Part shown: positions 8,615 through 18,143 of the stretch, in pieces
How the letters are laid out: every line of letters starts with the position of its first letter
How positions within the stretch are numbered: the first letter of the stretch is position 1
Source of the DNA: Flavobacterium sp. SUN052
GTDB lineage: Bacteria > Bacteroidota > Bacteroidia > Flavobacteriales > Flavobacteriaceae
Direction of reading: 5' to 3'
Length of the DNA stretch: 64,000 bases
Assembly: GCF_028867935.1 (NCBI RefSeq)
Contig: NZ_JAPQNS010000018.1
Span: forward strand, 71,923 to 135,922
Notes under the pieces: model-generated
Seen by the model: the letters and a program-made list of their open reading frames with translations, nothing else
What the model was told of the DNA's origin: nothing
Database searches by the model: none
Program-made: the position numbers and the translations under genes

Positions 8615-9106
8615 TTATTTTCTCTTGTCTAAATCTGCGGCCTGCCCAACCCAGTTGTCGCGTTCGATACGGCCTGGGAAAAACTCGATGATCTCGTTGA
8701 TCGTATCAATATCCTGCTTGGTAAAGTTGGCTATTTGACGGAAAGTGTAGATACCGATTGCATGAAGCTTCCGTTCCAGAAACGGTCCCACGCCCACAAT
8801 ATCCTTCAGGTCGTCGGCTTCGGTAGCCGCAGCCCGGCCAATGCGGTCGAAGTTAACTTCGGATGCGCGAGCCCGAATACGATTCAGAACGGCGGTTTCA
8901 TCGGCCCCGCTCGAAATGGGTACCACGGGAGTTCGCTGGCAGTCGTCGAGTTCACGGTCTGTGCTGGCGAGTTTGTCCTCCAGTTGGTTAATAAGGTTTT
9001 GGCGCGAGATATAGCCAATAATAAAGCCCAATGCACCGGCTACAATGGCCATAATCCAATGGTGCAACGCGGCATCAGGCAGATTTAGGGGATTCCATTC
9101 AAACAT
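8615..9106 (-). CDS. Membrane-anchored helix-hairpin-helix protein, paralogue 1
   Basis: A 163-residue protein with the same plan as its downstream neighbour but a shorter linker: membrane segment at about 15-35, a short charged helix (LEDKLASTDRELDDCQ), then the helix-hairpin-helix domain with DDLKDIVGVGPFLERKL and the same GRIERDNWVGQ ending. The pair looks like a tandem duplication that kept the C-terminal domain nearly unchanged and let the linker drift. It sits 22 bp after the OmpA-like gene. Function unknown; the HhH fold suggests nucleic-acid or protein contact at the inner membrane. Confidence 0.75.
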   Translation of the reverse strand: MFEWNPLNLPDAALHHWIMAIVAGALGFIIGYISRQNLINQLEDKLASTDRELDDCQRTPVVPISSGADETAVLNRIRARASEVNFDRIGRAAATEADDLKDIVGVGPFLERKLHAIGIYTFRQIANFTKQDIDTINEIIEFFPGRIERDNWVGQAADLDKRK

Positions 9107-9128
9107 GTCTTTGTGCGTTTATCGTTGA

Positions 9129-10124
9129 TTATTGAACCACTACTGTTACCCGGCGATTGGCTTTCCGTCCACTTTCGGTATCATTCGATGCCTTAGGATC
9201 AGCTTCGCCTTTGCCTCCCGATTCAATCTGAGAAGCCGATACACCCTGCGATAGCAGTCGCTGCTTTACCGAGTTAGCCCGCTTTTTCGACAATTGCAGG
9301 TTCACATCTTCCGAGCCTTCGCTGTCGGTGTAACCCGTTAAGATCAGGTCTTTATCCTTGTGCTTGCGGAGATACTGAATAGCCTCTTTGAAGAATTTCT
9401 TGGTTTCATCAGTCCGAATATAGTCCGACGAGCCACTCTTGAAGTACAGGTCGATTGGTTTAAATACCGACTCAAACTTCTCGGCCTTAGCCAGCGTTTC
9501 TTCCGTTGCTCCAGCCGCTACTGACACTGGCGTAACCGATGTGGCCGTAACCGAAGTGCTCACCGCCGAAGCCGACAGGGTCGAAGTTGATGCAGTTGAA
9601 TCGGCGGGTGGTGCAGCAGCTACCATAGCAGCAAACGTACCATTCACACCCGCATTCACCGAATCACCTTTAGCGTTAAACGTTAGGTCGGCTCGTTCCA
9701 CGCCAGTGGTAAGGATGGAATTTGCTGTTACGCCACGCTGAACCAACAGGGCTTTGATCGATTCCGCACGGGCAACACCGAGGTTAGCAAAACTGCTGGG
9801 ATTGGTTTCCGAGGCTGTGTAATACCCCGTTAGTGTTAACTGTCGGTCGGGGTTATTTTGCAGATACGTAGCAATAGAATCGAGGGGGGCATCAAATCCA
9901 GACAAGTCGGGTACTGCTCCCGATTTGGCGAAGTCAAAGGTACCGGGCAAACCAATGTTGAAACGGGACTCGTCGGATAGGGTAAAAGCTGGAGTTGACG
10001 CCGTCTGAGTAGTTCCGGGAGCATCGTCGGCGCAGAGCTGCTTAATCTTGCAGACATGCCACCACGCTGATCCCGCCATCCAGATTACCAACAGGGCAAT
10101 CCAGGGGGGTTTATTCGTAAGCAT
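9129..10124 (-). CDS. Membrane-anchored protein with two OmpA-like domains
   Basis: A 331-residue protein with an N-terminal membrane anchor (residues 8-20). It carries two OmpA-like peptidoglycan-binding domains: a degenerate first one (about 55-165: LTLTGYYTASE, NLGVARAESIKALL) and a complete second one (about 220-331: LILTGYTDSEGS, NLQLSKKRANSVKQRLL, RKANRRVTVVV). A Ser/Thr/Ala/Val-rich linker joins them. In the second domain the Asp of TDSEG and the Arg of NRRV are the usual diaminopimelate-binding residues. It heads an operon with two membrane-anchored HhH proteins, which suggests a complex spanning peptidoglycan and inner membrane; this is an inference. Confidence 0.82.
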   Translation of the reverse strand: MLTNKPPWIALLVIWMAGSAWWHVCKIKQLCADDAPGTTQTASTPAFTLSDESRFNIGLPGTFDFAKSGAVPDLSGFDAPLDSIATYLQNNPDRQLTLTGYYTASETNPSSFANLGVARAESIKALLVQRGVTANSILTTGVERADLTFNAKGDSVNAGVNGTFAAMVAAAPPADSTASTSTLSASAVSTSVTATSVTPVSVAAGATEETLAKAEKFESVFKPIDLYFKSGSSDYIRTDETKKFFKEAIQYLRKHKDKDLILTGYTDSEGSEDVNLQLSKKRANSVKQRLLSQGVSASQIESGGKGEADPKASNDTESGRKANRRVTVVVQ

Positions 10125-10315
10125 ATATAACGGGGTTTGGAATTAATTATAACCAGTCGGACCGTATGTCAGACGAGCTAGTACTGAAAAGGTCATTCAA
10201 AAATACGTTTACAGGTCACAATTGCAAGATTGTCAGAAAATTAACATAAAAGTATGTTGTTTATTACTACGGTCATGGCTGATTTAACCATAATACAGGC
10301 CCAAAAATACAACAA

Positions 10316-10345
10316 AAAACCGCTGACGGTTGGGTCAGCGGTTTT
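10316..10345 (-). terminator. Intrinsic terminator of rho
   Basis: A 12-bp perfect stem (10316-10327 with 10334-10345) and a 6-nt loop lie 25 bp after the rho stop. Read on the minus strand the stem is followed by a run of six T, so the gene for the termination factor itself ends at a factor-independent terminator. Confidence 0.88.
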
Positions 10346-10369
10346 GGGTTTGCTTCATAAACGAAACAG

Positions 10370-12667
10370 TTATCGATTCATTGAAATCAGGAACTCCTCG
10401 TTATTGCGGGTGCCACGCATCCGATCGAGCAGGAAGTCCATTGATTCGAGTGGGTTCATATCGGACATGTGCTTGCGCAGAATCCAGACCCGTTGTAGTG
10501 TCTCTTTATCCAGAAGCAAATCCTCCCGGCGAGTACCCGATGCAATCACGTCAATAGATGGGTAAACCCGCTTGTTGGCTAACCGGCGATCCAACTGGAG
10601 TTCCATGTTGCCAGTACCTTTAAACTCTTCAAAAATCACCTCGTCCATTTTTGACCCGGTGTCGATCAGGGCCGTGGCGATAATCGTCAGCGAACCCCCA
10701 TTTTCCACATTACGGGCTGCCCCAAAGAATCGCTTGGGTTTGTGCAGGGCGTTGGCATCCACACCACCGGACAGAATCTTGCCCGACGATGGAACAACGG
10801 TGTTATACGCTCTGGCCAATCGGGTGATTGAGTCCAGCAAAATCACAACGTCGTGACCGCACTCTACCATACGTTTGGCTTTTTCGAGCACCATGCTCGC
10901 CACTTTCACGTGCCGGTCAGCCTGCTCGTCGAACGTAGATGAAATTACCTCGGCATTTACGCTCCGGGCCATATCCGTTACTTCTTCTGGCCGTTCATCA
11001 ATCAGCAGGATCAGCAGGTGAACTTCGGGGTGATTACGGGTAATAGCATTGGCTATTTCCTTCAGCAACACGGTTTTACCCGTTTTGGGTTGGGCGACAA
11101 TCATACCCCGTTGACCTTTGCCGATAGGGGCAAACAGGTCGAGTACCCGCGTCGAATATTGATCGGGACGGTTGGTCAGCTTAAGCTGTTCTTCAGGGAA
11201 AAGGGGCGTTAAGTACTCAAACGGAATCCGGTCGCGAATTTCTTCCGTTGTTTTGCCATTCACCGTGGTTACGCGCAGCAGGGCAAAGTATTTCTCCCCT
11301 TCTTTAGGCGGACGAATGGCACCTTTCACCGTATCGCCAGTTTTAAGACCGAACAACTTGATTTGCGAGGGCGACACGTAAATATCATCCGGGCTAGCTA
11401 GGTAGTTGTAGTCAGCTGAACGTAGGAACCCATAACCGCCGTCCGACATAATTTCCAAAACGCCCTCATTTTCAATGATGCCATCGAACTCGCGAATGTG
11501 CTGGTTATACTGCCGACGAATCCGGTTCTGGTACTCCATGGATTCCCGTGAGGGTTGCGGAACCTGGGTTGTCTGTTGACGTTCGCCCTGGTCGCCTTCA
11601 GCTGATTCATCCGTGTATTCGCCTGAGCCATCAGCAGAGGGTGCTTCTTCGGCTTTTGCTTCGGTTTGATCAGGCTGAGCTGACTGAACCGTTGTATTGC
11701 CTTCTTCAACAACTGTTGGCGTTACGAATTCTTCTTCCGGCTCAGCGCTCATGCTCATCGCCGATTCATCGGGGGTTGTCGGCCGAACGGGCTCGTTGTT
11801 ACGACGATCGCGTAGTCCGCCCGTGCGACCTGCGTCATTCCGGTCGTCACGTCGGCCGTTGTCAAGCCGGGGCCGATCATTATCGCGACCACCCGATTGA
11901 TTAAAGCGATTATTGCGTGAGTCCGAGCCATTGTTCCGGCCATCCCGCGAATCGTTTTGGTTGCCCATGCGGTCGCGGTCATCGCGCCGATTGTTTACGT
12001 CGCGTGGCTCACGAGGGCCAGAGCCGCCAGCCCGATCATCGCGCCGAGGGTAGCGAGAGCCGGTTTCGGAGTTCCGATCATTCCGGTCGAAACGGGGATT
12101 TTCAGGCCGTTGCTGTCCTTCGTACCGTTGGGTATTTTCCCGGCGTGTTTCCGTAGGAGGGGTAGCTGTAGCTGGTTGTTCAGCTGGCGGGGTAACGGCT
12201 TGAACTGTACTGTCGGTTGATGCAGTGCTTTCTGTTGACGGAGCGGCAAGCAGTCCCTCATCGGTTTTGGCAATTGGCTCTGCTTCGGGCGTTGGCGGGG
12301 GGGTATCTGAGGCACCAGCATCACGGCGGATGCGGCCCCGAACGCGCGCTGCCGGGGCGGGTTTCTCTTCGGTTGGAGCCACTTCGGCAGCAGCAACAAT
12401 CGGTTCAGCGGGGGCTGGAGTTACTGGGCTGACAGGTTCAGCCGCAGGAGCTTCTGCCTTAGCAGTCCGACGACCCCGACGGGGCGCTTCAACGGCGGCA
12501 ATCTCGGCTATGCCTTCTTCGGGCATAGGTTGCCGGGCCTGTTGGTCTAAAATCTTATAAATCAGTTCGCGTTTAGGAAACTTATTGCCGTCGGTAACAC
12601 CGAATTGGTCGGCAATGGTGCGCAACTCGGAGAGGAGCTTTGAATTCAGTTCTTCAATATTATACAT
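10370..12667 (-). CDS. rho: Transcription termination factor Rho with long disordered insert
   Basis: A 765-residue hexameric RNA helicase that releases RNA polymerase. Order: Rho_N helix bundle (1-45), a low-complexity region (about 46-375) whose middle (175-295) is extremely rich in Arg, Asp, Asn and Gly, the RNA-binding cold-shock-like domain (about 398-470, with GYGFLR), and the RecA-type ATPase with Walker A PKTGKT at 527-532, followed by the Walker B and Q/R loops. E. coli Rho is 419 residues; nearly all the extra length is the insert. Similar inserts are known in Bacteroidota, and in Bacteroides thetaiotaomicron the region drives condensate formation. An approximately 300-nt leader and its own terminator mark it as a single-gene unit. 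Confidence 0.97.
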   Translation of the reverse strand: MYNIEELNSKLLSELRTIADQFGVTDGNKFPKRELIYKILDQQARQPMPEEGIAEIAAVEAPRRGRRTAKAEAPAAEPVSPVTPAPAEPIVAAAEVAPTEEKPAPAARVRGRIRRDAGASDTPPPTPEAEPIAKTDEGLLAAPSTESTASTDSTVQAVTPPAEQPATATPPTETRRENTQRYEGQQRPENPRFDRNDRNSETGSRYPRRDDRAGGSGPREPRDVNNRRDDRDRMGNQNDSRDGRNNGSDSRNNRFNQSGGRDNDRPRLDNGRRDDRNDAGRTGGLRDRRNNEPVRPTTPDESAMSMSAEPEEEFVTPTVVEEGNTTVQSAQPDQTEAKAEEAPSADGSGEYTDESAEGDQGERQQTTQVPQPSRESMEYQNRIRRQYNQHIREFDGIIENEGVLEIMSDGGYGFLRSADYNYLASPDDIYVSPSQIKLFGLKTGDTVKGAIRPPKEGEKYFALLRVTTVNGKTTEEIRDRIPFEYLTPLFPEEQLKLTNRPDQYSTRVLDLFAPIGKGQRGMIVAQPKTGKTVLLKEIANAITRNHPEVHLLILLIDERPEEVTDMARSVNAEVISSTFDEQADRHVKVASMVLEKAKRMVECGHDVVILLDSITRLARAYNTVVPSSGKILSGGVDANALHKPKRFFGAARNVENGGSLTIIATALIDTGSKMDEVIFEEFKGTGNMELQLDRRLANKRVYPSIDVIASGTRREDLLLDKETLQRVWILRKHMSDMNPLESMDFLLDRMRGTRNNEEFLISMNR

Positions 12668-13092
12668 AAAAGTTAGGTTAGTCAGTAACCTGGTGTTGCT
12701 ATGAGCGTGATTTGTGGTAAACGGGCAGGGGCCGATCCGCTGTTGCGGAGGTTCGCGCGTTCGAGTGAGACGGTTAGTAAGAAATCAATAAACAGGATTG
12801 AAGACATCTAAAAACAGGACGCATCGGGCCAATAGAGCACCGGGGGCTGTAATGGTTTGCTACGAGCTTTGTGCGAACAGGTTGCCCGGTGAGAGCAATT
12901 GGAGGCACTAGAAATTGTTTGGCTTGAAATCGGACGACTCATCGGCTGATGGTCGATGGATATGACGGAGCAAATGTACGAACAGTACGTCTATTTGTCA
13001 ACATAACGTTGTTGACATAAAAATGTTTCCGATGTACGGGGATAATTTAGTTTAGTGCAGGATAATTTTATAGGCAGTCACTCAAGTACTAC
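12668..13092 (-). promoter_or_regulatory. Long rho 5' leader and promoter candidate
   Basis: No gene is seen in this 425-bp gap. On the minus strand TACATTTG (12971-12978) matches the -7 element TAnnTTTG, and a TTGAC lies 20 bp upstream of it, fitting the Bacteroidota -33/-7 spacing. Transcription from there would give rho a leader of about 300 nt. A 20-bp inverted repeat, GTCAACA-N6-TGTTGAC (12997-13016), overlaps the -33 region and could be an operator. Long leaders with autogenous attenuation are known for E. coli rho; the same here is a hypothesis. Confidence 0.5.
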
Positions 13093-14871
13093 TCAACGTT
13101 GAGCCGTGAGGTTCAGGCGATAACGCGTATGGTATAACCGGCTTGCCCGTCGCCAGTTGGTCATAACGGCTATTTTGTAGACTCCGGGGACCAGACTTTG
13201 GCTGTTCCGTTTCACATCGCAGTGAAAGCCAGACTGATAATTGCCCACAACGCTCCGGTCGAGCTGTGCAGGGAATAGGTATTCGCGCTGGTCATTATAC
13301 ACGATAAAATACGGTCCTTCGCTGGTTCCGGCTGTGATCAGCGACAGATCTAACGGACTATGGACAACGTGCAGGTGAGCCGCCAAAGCAGTCGTGTCGA
13401 ATTCAACCCTAATGGCAGGGCAGGGTCTTTTCAGATCATGATTCAGCTTGGTGAATAGACTGGTTATGGCCGGGTTGATCTGATACATATGCCGGTCGAT
13501 AGCCGTTTGCATTACGGAGTCGATGTTGCCGTAATCTCCTCCATAAACGGCCCACGAGCGGTTGACGGCCATATTCTGAAGGCCGCTAAATGCCGTCCGT
13601 TTGTTGGTCTGTATCTGGTTCAAGTTCTGAACGTAGCTGTTGAAACCAATAACGAGGCTACTGATCAATAACAGCTGATAAAACTTGCCCCGAAGTGCCT
13701 GATCGCGAATGTTAATCAGCAGAGCTGCGTAGCAACAGATTAGCATTAGGGGCGCATAGATTTTATACCGGATGGCAAAGCTTTGCGACAGGCCAATATC
13801 GAGCCTGCCCAGTGCGACCACACTGGCGGTTAGCAGAATAAACAAGAGCACAGCCGCTAGAAATATACTGGCCTCGCGCTGATAAACAAAACGGTCTGTC
13901 ACCCAACGGATGACCTTGTTTGGTTGGTTTTGTTGAAGGTAATAATCAATGGGCAACAGACGACCAATCAAAAGCAGGCTGGCGGTGATCAGTACTAAAC
14001 CCATACCAAACGGCAGCACCAGCCGGGCGTAGAATAGGGTCGCTGTATGAAACGGGGCATGCCCAACCGAACTCATCAGCACGTTTGGCAGTAAGTCAAA
14101 GTAGCTACCACCGAAGAATATGGTAAAGGCGCTTAGTTGCAACGCATGAGTCATTAAAAAGGTGAGGTTATAACTTGGCCTGACCATATCCAATCCCCAG
14201 AAATAGCCGAACACAGCCCCGCCCCCGATGAGTGTCCAAACTGCAACGTGTTTCCATTGCCGACGGTAAATAAGCACCAGAATAGCCGTGATGACTACAA
14301 ACAAACCATTCCCGCTGGTAAACACCGCTAGCACTGCCGTGGCTAAGGCCGCCCAGAGCCGCCACCCCTGACTAGTGGATACCCACCAGAGCGTGATTAC
14401 AGCCCACAACAGAATGGTCAGGTTTTGCAGGGCCATCATCGCCGTGAAGGTGTTGTGGTGGTAATTCATCTGGAACAATATGAACGGAACGGGTAAAAAG
14501 TACCGCTCCAGCCCCCATTGCTTAAACCACCGAAACAGGATGACCACCACACCAACCAGACTGGCATTTCCGATTAGCCCCATCCAGACAAAATCAATTT
14601 TTCCGGTCAGGCGTTGCAGGGCAATGGCGATGAACCGAATGTAGCCAATGCGATGCTCGCCATACTGCGACAGCAGCCAATGTAGCCGACTTTTGGCTTC
14701 GTCGAAGGTAATGACAGACCGGATAATAGTCTGAAAGTCATCAAACTGAGGAGCGTTGATGCTATAGTAAAAAAAGCAGGCAAAGTAAATGACAATAGGG
14801 ATACTGGTCAGCAAGGCAACCCTATCTAAGTCACTTCCGGCGTGTTGAGTAGAGATTCTCATAAGAGGCAA
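13093..14871 (-). CDS. Polytopic membrane protein, possibly a GT-C-type glycosyltransferase
   Basis: A 592-residue protein with about ten hydrophobic segments between residues 20 and 430 and a soluble C-terminal domain of about 160 residues. The first external loop has an acidic pair (QFDDFQ) and a QYGEHRIG motif, a layout shared with GT-C glycosyltransferases such as the PMT/ArnT superfamily, where an acidic loop residue is catalytic. I do not recognise the exact family. No cell-envelope or polysaccharide genes are adjacent, so the context gives no help. ATG 14871 is used; a second ATG (MRIS) three codons later is equally possible. Moderate confidence in coding, low in function. Confidence 0.6.
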   Translation of the reverse strand: MPLMRISTQHAGSDLDRVALLTSIPIVIYFACFFYYSINAPQFDDFQTIIRSVITFDEAKSRLHWLLSQYGEHRIGYIRFIAIALQRLTGKIDFVWMGLIGNASLVGVVVILFRWFKQWGLERYFLPVPFILFQMNYHHNTFTAMMALQNLTILLWAVITLWWVSTSQGWRLWAALATAVLAVFTSGNGLFVVITAILVLIYRRQWKHVAVWTLIGGGAVFGYFWGLDMVRPSYNLTFLMTHALQLSAFTIFFGGSYFDLLPNVLMSSVGHAPFHTATLFYARLVLPFGMGLVLITASLLLIGRLLPIDYYLQQNQPNKVIRWVTDRFVYQREASIFLAAVLLFILLTASVVALGRLDIGLSQSFAIRYKIYAPLMLICCYAALLINIRDQALRGKFYQLLLISSLVIGFNSYVQNLNQIQTNKRTAFSGLQNMAVNRSWAVYGGDYGNIDSVMQTAIDRHMYQINPAITSLFTKLNHDLKRPCPAIRVEFDTTALAAHLHVVHSPLDLSLITAGTSEGPYFIVYNDQREYLFPAQLDRSVVGNYQSGFHCDVKRNSQSLVPGVYKIAVMTNWRRASRLYHTRYRLNLTAQR

Positions 14872-14910
14872 CTGTTTGTCGTGTTAACCCCCGATCACAA
14901 TTGATGCCAA

Positions 14911-15036
14911 ATGCATCATATTCAACCCAACTATGCACAAACAGACGAACAAATTTGTGAAGCGATTGAACCCGTCAATTACTCGTTTGATCACGAACTT
15001 CGGTGGTACAATGCCTTTTTGTTCCCTGATTTTTAG
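14911..15036 (+). other. 41-codon ORF, possible gene remnant
   Basis: ATG at 14911 to TAG at 15036, with the frame then reading through a further 26 sense codons to a TGA. The composition is protein-like (QICEAIEPVNYSFDHELRW) and does not match any neighbouring gene. It may be a short fragment of a decayed gene in the gap between the polytopic membrane protein and the M3 peptidase. Weak evidence only. Confidence 0.2.
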
Positions 15037-15123
15037 GCCTTCCAGCACCTGGTTGAACTTGGTCTCGAATCCAGTCAGGCCAGATACGCTTTGATGTCTC
15101 CTTCACTGGTTTGTTGAGACTCT

Positions 15124-17253
15124 TTACAGGATCAAACCGCTTCGTCGCAGCATGGCTTTGGGCGATGGTTCGCGGCCCCGAAACTTCTTATAGAGTTCCA
15201 TTGGCTTTTCACTACCCCCTTTCTCCAGCACATTTTTACGGAAGCTATCGGCGGCAGCTTTATTGTCCAGTCCCCCTTTTTCCTTGAAAAACTCGAAGGC
15301 ATCCGCATCCAGCACCTCGCTCCATTTGTAGCTGTAAAAGCCAGCCGAATAGCCTCCGTTGAAAATGTGCGTGAAAGCCGGACTGAACGCTATCCCGTCA
15401 ACATGTGGAAACAGATTCGCCACCGAATCAACTTTATTTTCTACCGCTCCAATGGACTCACCCATTGGCTTCCGACCGTGGTAGTACATATCAATCAGGC
15501 CAAAACGAAGTTGCCTAAGGTTAGCCAGGCCCGCCATAAAGTTCTGACTTGCCCGAATTTTCTCAATCAGTTCGTTGGGGATTACCTCACCGGTCTGGTA
15601 GTGTTTGGCGAACAGTTTGAGTGCTTCGGGATCGTAGCACCAGTTTTCCATCACCTGCGAAGGTAACTCAACAAAATCCCAGGGTACGTTCGTACCCGAC
15701 AAGCTCTCATACGTACCGTTGGCCAGCATACCATGCAGGCCGTGACCAAACTCATGAAAGAGGGTCGTGACTTCCCTGAATGTCAGCAACGATGGCTTGG
15801 TCTGTGTGGCACGGGTGAAGTTACAGACGTTAACGACCTGAGGCCGGATGTTCTGATCATTCTGAATATTCTGGCCCTGGAAAATCCACATCCAGGCACC
15901 ACCACTTTTGCCCGCTCTGGGAAAGTAATCGCCATAAAACACAGCCAGAAATTTACCGTCCTTGTCGAATACATCGAAGGTTTTTACTTCCGAATTATAG
16001 ACCGGAATATCGGTCCGTTCGTTGAACGTGATGCCGTAGAGTTTATTGGCTACCGCAAAAGCTCCATTCAGAACATTGTCCAACTTGAAATAAGGCTTGA
16101 GCGTCTCATCGTCGAGGTCATATTTTTCCTTTTTCAGTTTCTCGGCGTAGTAGTTGTTATCCCAGTTTTGCAGCTTATCGTCCGTAAAGCCGTGCGCCTT
16201 TGCATAGGTGGTGAGTTCCACTAGCTGGCGTTCGGCAGCCGGGCGGGCATACGTGACCAGCTCATCCAGAAAACTCTGCACTTTTTCGCGCGAACCAGCC
16301 ATTCGTTCCTCCAGCACAAAATCGGCGTGGGTTTTGTATCCCAGCAGGTTTGCCCGTTCGTAGCGCAGATTTACCATCTTGCCGATGTTGGCCGAATTGT
16401 CGTTTTTGTCGCCGTGATACCCCCGTGCGTTAAAGGCCATGTACAGCTTCTGGCGAAGGGCGCGGTTGTCGGCATATTGCATGAACGGCCCGTAGCTGGG
16501 TGCCTGTAAAGTGAATACGTATCCCTCCTGGCCCTTCTTTTTCGCAGTTGCTTTGGCCGCATCACGGACGAAATCGGGTAAACCGGCCAGATCTTTCTCG
16601 TCGGTTACAACCATCTTGAATTCGTTGGTTTCGTTCAGCACATTTTCGCCAAACTCCAGCGATAACTGCGCTAGCTCCTTGTCGATAGCCCGAAGCCGTT
16701 CTTTACCCGCTGCATCCAGATTCGCGCCATTACGGGTAAACAGCTTGTACGTCTTTTCGAGCAACATGCTGCTTTCCGGGTCTAGTTTCAGCCGGTCACG
16801 CTGCTCGTAAACCGATTTAACCCGGGCATAAAGAGTTGGATTGAGGTTAATATCATTGGCATAGTCTGTCTGTATGGGCGATGCTTCTTTCACAATCTTT
16901 TGAAGTTCCGGGCTCGTTTCCGATTCATTCAGATTGAACATGACCTGGGTAATTTGTCTCTTCAAACTGCCGGAGCGGTCAAGGGCCACGACTGTATTGG
17001 CAAACGTGGGCTTGTCGGGATTTTTAACAATGGCCTCTACCTCTTTCCGGCCCTGAGCCAGTGCTTCCTGAAGGGCAGGCAGGTAATCGGCATTGGTTAT
17101 CTTGTCGAAGGGTACCGTTTGGTGTGGCGTCTGGTAAGGCGACAAAAATGGATTCTGGCGTTGCTGGGTAACAGCTACTTGTGCGAAGGACGTAGCGGCC
17201 ATTAGGGAAACCATCAGCGTAACCGGTGCAAGGAAGGTAAGTTGTTTGTTCAT
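15124..17253 (-). CDS. Secreted M3-family metallopeptidase (Dcp/oligopeptidase A type)
   Basis: A 709-residue zinc peptidase. The signature HEFGH starts at His500 (FHEFGHGLHGML), with the third ligand Glu in the following helix (about 528). Length and sequence fit peptidyl-dipeptidase Dcp, which trims dipeptides from the C termini of oligopeptides. Unlike E. coli Dcp it has a signal peptide (MNKQLTFLAPVTLMVSLMAA, cleavage after SFAQ), placing it in the periplasm or outside. The frame is open 30 codons upstream, but ATG 17253 starts the signal peptide and leaves a 41-bp gap to the cyclophilin gene. It forms an operon with the cyclophilin and probably the DUF885 gene. Confidence 0.92.
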   Translation of the reverse strand: MNKQLTFLAPVTLMVSLMAATSFAQVAVTQQRQNPFLSPYQTPHQTVPFDKITNADYLPALQEALAQGRKEVEAIVKNPDKPTFANTVVALDRSGSLKRQITQVMFNLNESETSPELQKIVKEASPIQTDYANDINLNPTLYARVKSVYEQRDRLKLDPESSMLLEKTYKLFTRNGANLDAAGKERLRAIDKELAQLSLEFGENVLNETNEFKMVVTDEKDLAGLPDFVRDAAKATAKKKGQEGYVFTLQAPSYGPFMQYADNRALRQKLYMAFNARGYHGDKNDNSANIGKMVNLRYERANLLGYKTHADFVLEERMAGSREKVQSFLDELVTYARPAAERQLVELTTYAKAHGFTDDKLQNWDNNYYAEKLKKEKYDLDDETLKPYFKLDNVLNGAFAVANKLYGITFNERTDIPVYNSEVKTFDVFDKDGKFLAVFYGDYFPRAGKSGGAWMWIFQGQNIQNDQNIRPQVVNVCNFTRATQTKPSLLTFREVTTLFHEFGHGLHGMLANGTYESLSGTNVPWDFVELPSQVMENWCYDPEALKLFAKHYQTGEVIPNELIEKIRASQNFMAGLANLRQLRFGLIDMYYHGRKPMGESIGAVENKVDSVANLFPHVDGIAFSPAFTHIFNGGYSAGFYSYKWSEVLDADAFEFFKEKGGLDNKAAADSFRKNVLEKGGSEKPMELYKKFRGREPSPKAMLRRSGLIL

Positions 17254-17294
17254 TGGAGAATTGGAATTGAGTTGGTACGCTTTGCTCTGAATGA

Positions 17295-18023
17295 CTAATA
17301 CCTGTATCCGTAGAGTTTGGTGATTTTCTTTTTCTTCATCCACTGGCCCGACATGGACAATCGGCGGTCGGTTAGGGGGCGGTCGGCGGGGTTGCGGGGT
17401 TGTTTGGCAATGCTGTCGATGACGGCCAGATTGTCGATCACTTCGCCAAAGACCGTAAAGGCTCCATCTAGGTACGGGGTTCCGCCGACGGTTTTATACA
17501 CTTGCCGCTGGTCTTGGGTCGGTACCCGGCCCCCCGGTATCCGGCGCTCGCCCCATTTTAGCCCGTGTTCAAGCTGGTCGTTCAGCGACGAATCGGTCCA
17601 GACGAGTCCTTGGACCAGGTAAAACTGGCTGTCGCTCGAGGCTTTGTCGGGCCGTTTGTCGCGGGCCGCTCCGATGGCCCCCCGGTAGTGAAACCGTTCG
17701 GGCCGAATCTCGGCCGGGATCAGCGTCCCGTTGTCGACCTCGCCCAGGGGTTGCCCGGCTACGGCGGTGCGCGAGGTAGGGTCGCCGGACTGGATCATAA
17801 ACTGCGGGATGACCCTATGAAACAGCAACCCATCGAAATAATGCTGGTCGATGAGCTTGATATAGTTAGCCCGGTGCAGGGGCGTATCTTGAAAAAAAAC
17901 CAGATGTGCCGTGCCGAAATCGGTGGTTAGCGTGACCAAATAATCTTTCTTTTTTGGGTTCTGAGATACCGCCAGTGTTGGTAGTAACAAGCTGAATGCT
18001 AGAATTTTATAGATTTGATTCAT
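17295..18023 (-). CDS. Secreted cyclophilin-type peptidyl-prolyl isomerase
   Basis: A 242-residue protein with a signal peptide (residues 1-20) and a cyclophilin domain from about residue 28. The core signature FDGLLFHRVIPQFMIQSGDP (active-site Arg in FHR) and the later DGAFTVFGEVI are intact. It has an insertion in the middle (about 110-165, including GLVWTDSSLNDQLEHG), common in Bacteroidota cyclophilins. It should catalyse proline isomerisation during folding of exported proteins. It lies between the DUF885 and M3 peptidase genes, so it may assist folding of secreted peptidases; that link is inference. Confidence 0.93.
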   Translation of the reverse strand: MNQIYKILAFSLLLPTLAVSQNPKKKDYLVTLTTDFGTAHLVFFQDTPLHRANYIKLIDQHYFDGLLFHRVIPQFMIQSGDPTSRTAVAGQPLGEVDNGTLIPAEIRPERFHYRGAIGAARDKRPDKASSDSQFYLVQGLVWTDSSLNDQLEHGLKWGERRIPGGRVPTQDQRQVYKTVGGTPYLDGAFTVFGEVIDNLAVIDSIAKQPRNPADRPLTDRRLSMSGQWMKKKKITKLYGYRY

Positions 18024-18143
18024 GGACGATAAATAGTTGAACGATTGAGAGAATACACCCAGTCCGCCGACGGCTTGTCTGCGGCAAATTGACTGCCGTT
18101 GACCCGGATATAATGATGCCTGTTAGTTCTTTTTGGCGATGGC

